From an uncultured Phycisphaerales bacterium (GTDB lineage: Bacteria; Planctomycetota; Phycisphaerae; Phycisphaerales; UBA1924): a stretch of 7,040 nt of DNA. Below, in pieces: positions 1 to 6,206 of the stretch; the first letter of the stretch is position 1, and every line of letters starts with the position of its first letter. The stretch lies in NCBI GenBank assembly GCA_937879825.1, contig CALFMQ010000473.1, positions 1 through 7,040 on the forward strand, in the 5' to 3' direction. Both the position numbers and the translations under genes were made by a program. The notes below the pieces were generated by a model. It saw only the letters and a program-made list of their open reading frames with translations, had not been told where the DNA came from and did not search any database.

Positions 1-60
1 AGTCGGTAGAGCAGCGGCCTTTTAAGCCGTAGGTCCAGGGTTCGAGTCCCTGCGTTCCCA
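1..60 (+). tRNA. tRNA-Lys (anticodon UUU), 5' end cut off by the window
   Basis: The window opens inside the D-loop. The 3' side of the D-stem (GAGC) is at 9-12. The anticodon arm is GCGGC (14-18), a seven-base loop (19-25) and GCCGT (26-30), with anticodon TTT at 21-23, preceded by T and followed by A as expected. A five-base variable loop (31-35) leads to the T-arm: CAGGG (36-40), loop TTCGAGT (41-47), CCCTG (48-52). The acceptor 3' strand is CGTTCCC (53-59) and the discriminator base is A60. The next bases are TTG, so CCA is not encoded and must be added after transcription. About 13 bases of the 5' acceptor and D-stem are missing. The role is decoding lysine AAA/AAG codons. Confidence 0.96.
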
Positions 61-92
61 TTGCGAGCGGAGAAGCGGGGTCGGCGATTCAC

Positions 93-100
93 GGAGGGAG
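93..100 (+). promoter_or_regulatory. Ribosome binding site deciding the SNF2 gene start
   Basis: The purine run GGAGGGAG ends 8 bases before the ATG at 109. It supports that ATG over the earlier in-frame TTG at 61, which directly abuts the tRNA 3' end and has no room for a binding site outside the tRNA. Confidence 0.7.
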
Positions 101-108
101 CCGGTCGG

Positions 109-3100
109 ATGGTTGTGTTGCATGTGAACTGGAGCGGGGGCCGCCTGTGGGTGTGGGGCGAGGGGGTTGATCGGCGCGAGGTCGGGGGCGGTGAGCATCC
201 GTGCGCGCTGGATGTTGCGCGGCTGCGGGGTTTGGTGCGCGCGTTGGAGGATGGCGCGGGTGTTGGGGGCGAGTTGTCGGTGCGGCTGCCGACGCTTGAT
301 GGCCAGGCGATGTGCAGTCCGCAGATGTCGCATATGCGGGGGCTGGGCGCGGTGGATGCGGCGGGGGCGATGATTCAGGCGTGGCGCGTCGCGGCGGTGG
401 GATTCGAGGCGGCGCGGGCGCCGGTGGTGCTTGCGGCGCTGGAGGAGTTGAACGAGCGCGAGCACGACCGGCTTGTTGATGATGCTGCGGGACATCTTGA
501 GGGCGCGCACACGGAGATCGTGGCGGGGGACTCGGTGCGGTTCTTCGCGGTTGCTTCGCGGCTGGCGGCGTCGCTGGTGGCGCAGCAGCGTGTTGTGCCG
601 GCGGTGGTGACGGATGAGCGCGAAGATGTTCGCGGGCAGTGGCGTCCGTGGGTGAGCGACGAGGCGGCGTCGGAGAAGGTGCTGCTGCTGGTTAACTCGA
701 TGCCGGCGTCGGCGCGATCGGTGCAGGATGGCTTTGAGCACGACGGCGCGGCGATCATCGATGACTTTCTGGCGTCGGTGGTCGATGCGCAGGTGCGCGC
801 GACGATGGTGGATGAGAACATGGGGGAAGCGATCGAGGACTGGGACTCGGGGGCGGACGCGGCGGTGGCGTGGCTCAGCGGGTTGCTGGGGAGGGGCCGG
901 GAGATTGAGTCGAAGCTCGATGCGTCGGGGCGGGCGCAGCTGGCGCGGGTGGCGCGGCGCTGGCTGATGCAGCTCGAGGAGAAGGGGCGGAGCAGCGAGT
1001 GGCGGTTGATGCTGCGGCTGAATGAGCCGTTGTTCGTGGGGGGGCTCGCGGACCTGGCGCCTCCCGGCGATGAGGTCGAGTGGACGGTCACGGTGCATCT
1101 GCAGTCGGTCGAGGCGGAGCGGCTGGTGATTGATGCGGAGGATGTATGGAGTTTCCACGGGGAGTGGGCGACGGTGGAGGGGCGGCGGATCGATCAGCCG
1201 CAGGAGTTGCTGCTCGGTGAGCTTGCGCGCGCGGCGCGGTTGTTCAAGCCGCTGGAGGCGATGCTGGAGGAGTCGACTCCGGTGCAGGTGGAGTTGAGCA
1301 CGAACAAGGCGTACGAGTTTCTGCGCGAGGCGCGGCCGATTCTGCTCGAGCAGGGGTTCGCGGTGGAGGTGCCGGCGTGGTGGGACACGCCGGCGGCGCG
1401 TCTGGGCGCGCGGTTGCAGCTGCACTCGGATGAGCGGGCGGGCGTGGTCGAGGACGGTGGGGGCGCGCCGGGGGCGACGCGCGCGATGCTCGGGCTCGAG
1501 ACGATGGTTTCGTACGAGTGGCGGCTGGCGGTGGGGGATACGCCCTTGAGCATGGCGGAGTTCGAGCGGCTTGCGAAGCAGCGTTCGCCGCTGGTGCGGG
1601 TGGACGGGCGGTGGGTGGAGATACGACCGGAGGATGTGCGCGCGGCGGTGAAGTTCATCGGTGCGAATCCGGGTGGTGATATCGGGGTGGGCGCGGCGCT
1701 GCGGCTGGCGTACGCGACGGATGCTGGGGCGGTGGGCGTGCCGGTCTTGGGGATTGACGCGACGGGGTGGATTAAGGGGCTGCTCGATCCGACGGGTGAG
1801 CACGCGGGGTACGAGTTGCTCGATGTGCCGGCGGGGTTCGAGGGCGAGTTGCGGCCATATCAGCAGCGGGGGTTGAGTTGGCTGGCGTTCCTGGACTCGA
1901 TTGGTCTGGGCTCGTGCCTGGCGGACGACATGGGCCTGGGCAAGACGATTCAGTTGCTCGCGCTGATGGTGCACGAACGGGAGCAATGGAAGGCGGCGGG
2001 CGGTGAGCAGAGCGGGCAGGAGTTGGGGCCGACGCTCCTGGTGGTGCCGATGTCGATCGTGGGGAACTGGAAGCGGGAGGCGAAGAAGTTTGCGCCGGGG
2101 CTGCGCGTGATGGTGCATCACGGGCCGGAGCGGCGGACGGGCGAGGCGCTTTTGCATGCCGCGCTGGAGTCTGACCTGGTTGTGACGACGTATGCGCTGG
2201 CGCACCGGGACTCGACGGCGATGGAGCAGGTTCGCTGGCGTCGATTGGTGCTTGATGAAGCGCAGAATGTGAAGAACCCGCACGCGAAGCAGTCGCAGGC
2301 GGTTCGGCGTCTGGAGGCGCCGCGGCGGATTACGCTGACGGGCACGCCGCTCGAGAATCGGTTGAGCGAGTTGTGGTCGATCATGGACTTCTGCAATCCG
2401 GGATTGCTGGGGAGTCAGGGCGAGTTCCGCCGGTTGTTCGGCGTGCCGATCGAGCGGCATCGCGATCCGGTGCCGCGGGGAAGGTTGCGGGAGTTGGTGC
2501 GGCCGTTCATTCTGAGGCGGTTGAAGACCGATCCGAAGGTGATTTCGGATCTGCCGGACAAGGTTGAGACCAAGGAATACTGCCGCCTCACGCGGGAGCA
2601 GGCGTCGCTCTATGAGGACGCGGTCAAGACGATGCTCGCGGAGGTGGAGCGGACGGAGGGTATCCAGCGGCGCGGGATGGTGCTCACGACGCTGGTGCGG
2701 CTGAAGCAGATCTGCAATCACCCGTCGCAGTTGGTGCGCGATGTCGAGGGCGGGGGCGTTGCGGATGCGGCGCGTTCGGGCAAGTGCATCCGTATTCTGG
2801 AGATGCTGGACGAGGTGCTGAGCGAGGGCGCGAAGGCGCTGGTGTTCACGCAGTTCCGGCAGATGGGCGATCTGCTAGCGGGGATGATGCGGCATGCGTT
2901 CGACCAGGATGTGCTGTTCCTGCACGGGGGCACGCCCAATGCGCAGCGTGAGAAGATGATCGAGCGGTTCCAGAGCGAGGACGGGCCGGGGATCTTCGTG
3001 TTGTCGCTGAAGGCGGGCGGTGTCGGTCTGAACCTGACGGCGGCGAGCCATGTGTTCCACTTTGATCGCTGGTGGAATCCGGCGGTGGAGAACCAGGCGA

Positions 3101-3324
3101 CGGACCGCGCGTTCAGAATCGGGCAGACGAAGTCGGTGCAGGTGCACAAGTTTGTGGTGGGCGGGACGCTCGAGGAGCGGATCGACGAGATGATCGAGAG
3201 CAAGATCGCGCTGGCGGAGGACGTGATCGGCGCGGGCGAGGATTGGTTGACGGAGATGAGCGTGTCGCAGTTGCGTGATGTTCTGGCGCTGCGTCCTGAT
3301 GCGCTGGATGACGAAGGGGAGTGA
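109..3324 (+). CDS. SNF2-family DEAD/DEAH-box helicase (YwqA-like, with SNF2-associated domain)
   Basis: A 1071-residue predicted ATP-driven double-stranded DNA translocase of the bacterial SNF2 family. The N-terminus (VVLHVNWSGGRLWVWGE) resembles the start of this family. The first ~380 residues are otherwise unassigned. Residues ~390-425, with the AYEFL and VPAWW signatures, look like the SNF2-associated DUF3670 region. The motor begins near residue 581 (LRPYQQRGLSWL). Walker A is DDMGLGKT (606-613, K612), Walker B is DEAQ (716-719) and motif III is TGTP (744-747). The C-terminal RecA lobe shows LVFTQF (911-916), LHGGT (938-942), LKAGGVGLNL (967-976) and the arginine-finger motif QATDRAFRIGQ (996-1006). 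All catalytic motifs look intact, and no membrane segment or signal peptide is seen, so it is cytoplasmic. The ATG at 109 is preferred to the TTG at 61. It is probably co-transcribed with the SWIM gene 3 bases downstream. The cellular role is not established; repair, recombination or transcription-linked remodelling are possible. Confidence 0.95.
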   Translation: MVVLHVNWSGGRLWVWGEGVDRREVGGGEHPCALDVARLRGLVRALEDGAGVGGELSVRLPTLDGQAMCSPQMSHMRGLGAVDAAGAMIQAWRVAAVGFEAARAPVVLAALEELNEREHDRLVDDAAGHLEGAHTEIVAGDSVRFFAVASRLAASLVAQQRVVPAVVTDEREDVRGQWRPWVSDEAASEKVLLLVNSMPASARSVQDGFEHDGAAIIDDFLASVVDAQVRATMVDENMGEAIEDWDSGADAAVAWLSGLLGRGREIESKLDASGRAQLARVARRWLMQLEEKGRSSEWRLMLRLNEPLFVGGLADLAPPGDEVEWTVTVHLQSVEAERLVIDAEDVWSFHGEWATVEGRRIDQPQELLLGELARAARLFKPLEAMLEESTPVQVELSTNKAYEFLREARPILLEQGFAVEVPAWWDTPAARLGARLQLHSDERAGVVEDGGGAPGATRAMLGLETMVSYEWRLAVGDTPLSMAEFERLAKQRSPLVRVDGRWVEIRPEDVRAAVKFIGANPGGDIGVGAALRLAYATDAGAVGVPVLGIDATGWIKGLLDPTGEHAGYELLDVPAGFEGELRPYQQRGLSWLAFLDSIGLGSCLADDMGLGKTIQLLALMVHEREQWKAAGGEQSGQELGPTLLVVPMSIVGNWKREAKKFAPGLRVMVHHGPERRTGEALLHAALESDLVVTTYALAHRDSTAMEQVRWRRLVLDEAQNVKNPHAKQSQAVRRLEAPRRITLTGTPLENRLSELWSIMDFCNPGLLGSQGEFRRLFGVPIERHRDPVPRGRLRELVRPFILRRLKTDPKVISDLPDKVETKEYCRLTREQASLYEDAVKTMLAEVERTEGIQRRGMVLTTLVRLKQICNHPSQLVRDVEGGGVADAARSGKCIRILEMLDEVLSEGAKALVFTQFRQMGDLLAGMMRHAFDQDVLFLHGGTPNAQREKMIERFQSEDGPGIFVLSLKAGGVGLNLTAASHVFHFDRWWNPAVENQATDRAFRIGQTKSVQVHKFVVGGTLEERIDEMIESKIALAEDVIGAGEDWLTEMSVSQLRDVLALRPDALDDEGE

Positions 3325-3327
3325 TGC

Positions 3328-4236
3328 GTGCAGCCGAATAACGGATCATTCGGGCGTCCTCGTGCGGTGGCGGAGAAGGCGCGGAAGGTGCGCGGCGGGC
3401 TGAAGTTCACCGCGGAGTGGCCCCCCGGCTCGGCGTGGGAGGGTGTGGCGGCGCGGTGGGCGCAGCTCGTGGCGCGGGCTGCGGGCACGCAGGCGATGTC
3501 GGAGGGGCTCGAGTACGCGCGGGAGGGGCAGGCGCGGGAGTTGAGTCTGGATGCGGGGGTGATGAGCGCGCGCGTGCAGGGGCGGCGGTATTCGGCGTAC
3601 CGGGTTCGGATCGAGATGGCGGCGTTCGGCGAGGCGCAGTGGCGGGTGGTGAGCGATGCGCTGAGCGAGCAGAGCGGCCACGCGGCGGCGTTGATCTCGG
3701 GGCAGTTGCCCGAGGAGACGCTGGCGATGTTTGACGGGTTGGGGCTCCCGATGTTGCCGGCGATCGTGGGGGACCTGAAGGTGTCGTGCGAGTGCGGGGC
3801 GCTGGGCGGGACCTGGTGCAAGCATGTTGTGTGCACGGGGTTGCTGGTGGGGCAGGAGTTGATGCGGCGGGCGACGGGGATCCTCGCGGTGCGGGGGATC
3901 AGTGTTGAGGAGTTGGTGGAGCGCGTGCGCGAGCGGCGGGGCGGTCAGCGTTCGGCCCCCTCGCCGGGGAGCGTGGCGAGTGTTCTGGGCGCGAATGAGG
4001 CGCGGGTGGAGGCGCTGGAGTCGTGTGTTGAGCGCTTCTGGGATGCGGGGGCGGGGCTGGATCGGGTGACCACCGCGGTGCGGGGCCCGGAGGTTCGCCA
4101 TGCGCTTTTGAGGCGATTGGGCCCGAGCCCCTTTGAGGGTTCGAAGTTCCCGATGGTGGGCTTACTTGCGACGTGCTATGACCTTGTGACGGAGCGTGCA
4201 CTTTCCGGAGACGGCGAGGGGCGACCGGGCGCGTAA
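3328..4236 (+). CDS. SWIM zinc-finger protein (YwqB-like), partner of the SNF2 helicase
   Basis: A 302-residue cytoplasmic protein with a SWIM-type zinc finger: C154-x-C156-x7-C164-x-H166 (CECGALGGTWCKH), matching CxC-xn-CxH. The fold is thought to bind DNA or protein. The rest is helical-looking and alanine/arginine-rich, with no other domain I recognise. The start is GTG at 3328, only 3 bases after the helicase stop, with AAGGGGAG (3314-3321) six bases upstream. The ATG at 3324 overlapping the helicase stop is out of frame and stops after five codons. Tight spacing implies translational coupling and joint function. SWIM genes beside SNF2 helicases of this type are known, for example ywqB next to ywqA in Bacillus subtilis. 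An inferred role is to direct the motor to a nucleic-acid target or a partner. The last ~100 residues are low in recognisable features. Confidence 0.88.
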   Translation: MQPNNGSFGRPRAVAEKARKVRGGLKFTAEWPPGSAWEGVAARWAQLVARAAGTQAMSEGLEYAREGQARELSLDAGVMSARVQGRRYSAYRVRIEMAAFGEAQWRVVSDALSEQSGHAAALISGQLPEETLAMFDGLGLPMLPAIVGDLKVSCECGALGGTWCKHVVCTGLLVGQELMRRATGILAVRGISVEELVERVRERRGGQRSAPSPGSVASVLGANEARVEALESCVERFWDAGAGLDRVTTAVRGPEVRHALLRRLGPSPFEGSKFPMVGLLATCYDLVTERALSGDGEGRPGA

Positions 4237-4263
4237 AGAGGGGCGGGTTGGGGGGGATGGATG

Positions 4264-4287
4264 AAGCGTGCGGGTTGTGCGCTTTTT
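4264..4287 (+). terminator. Candidate Rho-independent terminator of the SNF2-SWIM operon
   Basis: An 8-bp stem AAGCGTGC (4264-4271) / GTGCGCTT (4277-4284), with two G-T wobbles and a five-base GGGTT loop, runs into a T5 tract (4283-4287). It starts 27 bases after the SWIM stop codon. The stem is short and the T-run overlaps its base, so strength is uncertain. The T-run is followed by GCC and A6, which allows an alternative small A/T hairpin. Confidence 0.45.
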
Positions 4288-4324
4288 GCCAAAAAACCGT
4301 CGGATGTCGGGTAGAGCGGTCTTG

Positions 4325-4343
4325 CCGTCGGTGATTCCGACGG
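4325..4343 (+). promoter_or_regulatory. Perfect 7-bp inverted repeat upstream of the PEP-CTERM-like gene
   Basis: CCGTCGG (4325-4331), loop TGATT, CCGACGG (4337-4343). It lies 82 bases before the PEP-CTERM-like start and lacks a following T-run, so it is not an obvious terminator. It could be an operator or a leader-RNA hairpin. In the 189-base gap 4237-4425 I found no convincing -35/-10 pair. Confidence 0.3.
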
Positions 4344-4353
4344 TACGTTGTGT

Positions 4354-4379
4354 ATCGAAGGTTCGCACAAACCTTCGGT
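4354..4379 (+). promoter_or_regulatory. Second inverted repeat upstream of the PEP-CTERM-like gene
   Basis: CGAAGGTT (4356-4363), six-base loop CGCACA, AACCTTCG (4370-4377) form a perfect 8-bp stem. It extends to 10 bp with a T-G wobble and an A-T pair (4354-4355 with 4378-4379). It sits 46 bases before the start codon and 12 bases after the first hairpin. No T-run follows. It may be a 5' leader structure or a regulator site; the sequence cannot decide. Confidence 0.35.
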
Positions 4380-4425
4380 TCTGGTTCATGCACAAGGGCG
4401 AGTCAGGCCCAGAGAGTGAGTCCAT

Positions 4426-5160
4426 ATGGTTCGGCTGTGGGGCGTTGCCCCGCTGGCCCTCGTCGCGGTTATCGCGTCGTCGGCGGAAGCGGGTGTGTAC
4501 AGGGTCCGGGACGCGGTGGGCGGTGAGAGCGTTCCCGGGCGGCTTGATGCGTTCTATCTGGCGGGCACCGGGAGTTCTCCGAGCGGGACGAACTTCGGGA
4601 GCCCGCTTGTCAATCTCCCGATGGGGACGTTTGACTTCGAGATCGATTTCACGGGTTCCGGGTCGAGCTTCGAGCAGTTCCGCACGTACTGCCTCGAGCC
4701 GACGCAGGAACTGACCTTCCACGATAACCCGACGGACGATCAGGGCGCTTTGTACGGCACCGATACGCTGATGAACTCGGCGCCGGGCCTGACGGCGCTG
4801 GAAGCGTCGCGGATCGAGATTCTGTGGGCGAATGCGTTCGCGGACTCGATGACCAGCAACATCAAGGCCGGTGCGTTCCAGATCATCATTTGGGAGCTGA
4901 TCCGGGACAACACATTCGACCTCAATGCGGGGCTGACGCGGCTCTCGACGAGCAATGCGACGTCGATCGCGATCACCGCGCAGGCGAATATGTGGTGGGC
5001 GAACATCATCGGCGGCACGTGGACCGACTCGCAGCCGCTGCTCGCGTTGACGAGCCCGGACTCGCAGGACCTCCTGATTCCGGTGCCGACGCCCGGCGCT
5101 GTTGTCCTCGGCGCGATGGGTGTGATGGCGGCGGGATCGCGTCGTCGCCGTTCGGTGTAA
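4426..5160 (+). CDS. Exported PEP-CTERM-like protein with a possible Cys-Gln thioester motif
   Basis: A 244-residue secreted protein. A Sec signal covers ~1-22 (basic start, hydrophobic 6-18, likely cut after A20-E-A22). The C-terminus has VPTPGA (220-225), a hydrophobic stretch to ~237 and RRRR (239-242), the three-part layout of PEP-CTERM sorting tails processed by an exosortase. It is expected at the outer surface or in extracellular matrix after cleavage. The central region contains Tyr-Cys-Leu with C89, the only cysteine, and AFQIIIWELI (150-159) with Q152. This spacing and context resemble the [Y/F]C and QxxxW signatures of thioester adhesin domains, a resemblance I infer by eye. The start ATG at 4426 follows AGAGTGAG (4413-4420). 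The gene stands alone, preceded by two hairpins and followed by its own terminator. The exact function is unknown. Confidence 0.85.
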   Translation: MVRLWGVAPLALVAVIASSAEAGVYRVRDAVGGESVPGRLDAFYLAGTGSSPSGTNFGSPLVNLPMGTFDFEIDFTGSGSSFEQFRTYCLEPTQELTFHDNPTDDQGALYGTDTLMNSAPGLTALEASRIEILWANAFADSMTSNIKAGAFQIIIWELIRDNTFDLNAGLTRLSTSNATSIAITAQANMWWANIIGGTWTDSQPLLALTSPDSQDLLIPVPTPGAVVLGAMGVMAAGSRRRRSV

Positions 5161-5193
5161 ACAGTCCGACCCTGGGGAGAGGGGATCATGCAG

Positions 5194-5229
5194 CGGGCCG
5201 CCTGTGATCGGGCGGCTTGCTCGCTTTTT
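5194..5229 (+). terminator. Rho-independent terminator of the PEP-CTERM-like gene
   Basis: GCCGCC (5197-5202) pairs with GGCGGC (5211-5216) around an eight-base loop. Two G-T wobbles and a C-G pair extend it to 9 bp (5194-5219). A T5 tract at 5225-5229 follows, five bases after the stem. It lies 33 bases beyond the TAA stop at 5158-5160. Confidence 0.6.
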
Positions 5230-5267
5230 GCGGGTGGTGGCGCGACTGTCGTGATTTGGGAGTTAAA

Positions 5268-5309
5268 GATCCCGGTGATGCGAGCGATTGGTCTCGCACG
5301 ACCGGGATC
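5268..5309 (-). terminator. Long hairpin, probable terminator of the minus-strand dockerin-like gene
   Basis: GATCCCGGT (5268-5276) pairs perfectly with ACCGGGATC (5301-5309). After a 2x2 mismatch, TGCGAG (5279-5284) pairs with CTCGCA (5293-5298) around an eight-base loop. Read on the minus strand, it lies 38 bases after the stop of the dockerin-like gene and is followed by TTTAAC, a weak U-tract. On the plus strand no T-run follows, so it fits the minus-strand gene. Confidence 0.55.
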
Positions 5310-5347
5310 ATTGTGGGGAACTTCGCCGGGCGTTTCTGTCAGATTGA

Positions 5348-6157
5348 TTAGTTGCAGGTGGCGCCCCAGTTTGCGAGGACGACATTGAGGTCGTCGACGG
5401 TGACGATGCCGTCGTTGTTGGCGAGATCGAGCGGGGAGCCGATGCCGACATTGACATTCCACGATGAGAGCAGTGGGTTGAGGTCGTCGACATCGATCAC
5501 GGCGTCGCCGTTGATGTTGCCCTGGCAAGTAGGGGGCGGGAGGGGGAGTGAGAATGTGTTCTGGTATCCCTCGAAGAGTGAGAGTTCATGCCCGGGCACG
5601 CCGAACGCGCCGGCGGCGAACTGGATGGGCACGTTCTGGACGAGGTATTCCTGTCCGGGCGTGACTGCGAGCGTGTAGATCATCTGATAGAACTCGCCGG
5701 GGCCGAGCGGCTCGGGGATGAACGGATTGATATCCACCGCGAACGCGAACGGCATGACGTCTTCAAACGCGCCCGGCAGGCCGCTCATCTCGGCGGTTGC
5801 TTCGTCGCTCGCCTCCCAGGGCTCGATCTCGGGGATCTCGTATTCCTTGCCGCTGATATCGCCGACCTCGAGCGCGACGCCGGTGATGTGGAAATAGGTG
5901 GGGAGGCCCTTGTCGACAACTGCGAGTCCGCATTGGCACAGGGTTGTGTCTGACGGCGGCGAGAAGTTCACATCGACCGCGACGGTGTAGTAGTGATAGC
6001 CGTCGGGCAGGATGCCGAAGTCCTCGACGTGGATCTCGTGCTCGGGCTCCATGGGTCGCGGCGGCGGCAGTGGGGAGGTGCATGCGAGCGCGGCTCCCGA
6101 CGCTGCGATGAGCGCCCAACCTGTCAGGACAGCGGTGGCGGCGGTGGTTTTGTTCAT
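5348..6157 (-). CDS. Exported protein with C-terminal dockerin-like calcium-loop domain
   Basis: A 269-residue exported protein. The chosen start is the ATG at 6157, since GAGGA lies 7 bases upstream and a clear signal peptide follows at once (MNKTTAATAV, hydrophobic 10-25, ALA before C26); an upstream in-frame start at 6244 would bury the signal. C26 leaves open lipidation, as GAALAC fits only the loose lipobox. The mature N-terminus is proline-rich. Residues ~40-205 (HYYTVAVDVNFSPP; paired C74 and C76) form a probably beta-rich region I do not recognise. Residues 211-268 are dockerin-type: NINGDAVIDVDDL (214-226) and NNDGIVTVDDL (247-257), each followed by a Trp-containing helix end, flanked by C211 and C268, which could form a disulfide. 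Such tails are common on secreted planctomycete proteins, without evidence of a cellulosome. Its terminator is the hairpin at 5268-5309. Substrate or partner unknown. Confidence 0.87.
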   Translation of the reverse strand: MNKTTAATAVLTGWALIAASGAALACTSPLPPPRPMEPEHEIHVEDFGILPDGYHYYTVAVDVNFSPPSDTTLCQCGLAVVDKGLPTYFHITGVALEVGDISGKEYEIPEIEPWEASDEATAEMSGLPGAFEDVMPFAFAVDINPFIPEPLGPGEFYQMIYTLAVTPGQEYLVQNVPIQFAAGAFGVPGHELSLFEGYQNTFSLPLPPPTCQGNINGDAVIDVDDLNPLLSSWNVNVGIGSPLDLANNDGIVTVDDLNVVLANWGATCN

Positions 6158-6164
6158 TGGAATG

Positions 6165-6169
6165 TCCTC
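6165..6169 (-). promoter_or_regulatory. Ribosome binding site of the dockerin-like gene
   Basis: GAGGA on the minus strand is separated by seven bases from the ATG at 6157. It selects this start over the longer open frame beginning at 6244, whose first 29 residues are arginine/cysteine-rich and unlike a leader. Confidence 0.75.
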
Positions 6170-6175
6170 ACTGGT

Positions 6176-6199
6176 GCGTGTGCATCGGTTGGCGCACGC
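6176..6199 (-). promoter_or_regulatory. Inverted repeat in the leader of the dockerin-like gene
   Basis: GCGTGTGC (6176-6183) and GCGCACGC (6192-6199) form an eight-position stem around an eight-base loop; one position is a T-G wobble on the plus strand and a C-A mismatch in the minus-strand transcript. It lies 6 bases upstream of the ribosome binding site, where a leader-RNA structure could affect translation. Function is not shown. Confidence 0.25.
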
Positions 6200-6206
6200 G
6201 GCCGTT

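Noticed and set aside
61..108. TTG start at 61 for the SNF2 gene
   Set aside because: It directly follows the tRNA 3' end with no independent ribosome binding site; the extra 16 residues are unlike the family N-terminus, which matches from the ATG at 109.
22..2721. 899-residue antisense open frame over the tRNA and SNF2 gene
   Set aside because: It is Arg/Pro/His-rich with no domain, starts and ends inside real genes, and begins at the C-terminal side with the classic WERRDSNPGP artefact that arises from translating a tRNA backwards. It stays open because the GC-rich codons opposite rarely make stops.
2718..3836. 372-residue antisense open frame across the SNF2-SWIM junction
   Set aside because: It is Ser/Thr/Pro/Arg-rich shadow translation of two well-supported genes, with no ribosome binding site or domain.
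3346..4101. 251-residue antisense open frame within the SWIM gene
   Set aside because: Composition is His/Arg/Pro-dominated and the sense frame has a clear zinc finger.
4275..4290. Sigma-54-type -24/-12 promoter, looked for because PEP-CTERM genes in some bacteria use one
   Set aside because: TTGC is present at 4286-4289, but the invariant GG of the -24 box is TG, other -24 positions mismatch, and the site overlaps the candidate terminator.
4364..4378. Second sigma-54-like match within the hairpin at 4354-4379
   Set aside because: The -24 box reads TCGCAC rather than TGGCAC and the -12 box reads TTCG rather than TTGC, so both invariant pairs fail.
4268..4714. 148-residue plus-strand open frame overlapping the PEP-CTERM-like start
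   Set aside because: Arg/Ser-rich shadow in another frame. Its start lies inside the candidate terminator and it lacks a ribosome binding site, whereas the 4426 frame has a signal peptide and a sorting tail.
4162..4722. 186-residue minus-strand open frame across the gap before the PEP-CTERM-like gene
   Set aside because: It overlaps two plus-strand genes and both hairpins, with no recognisable motif.
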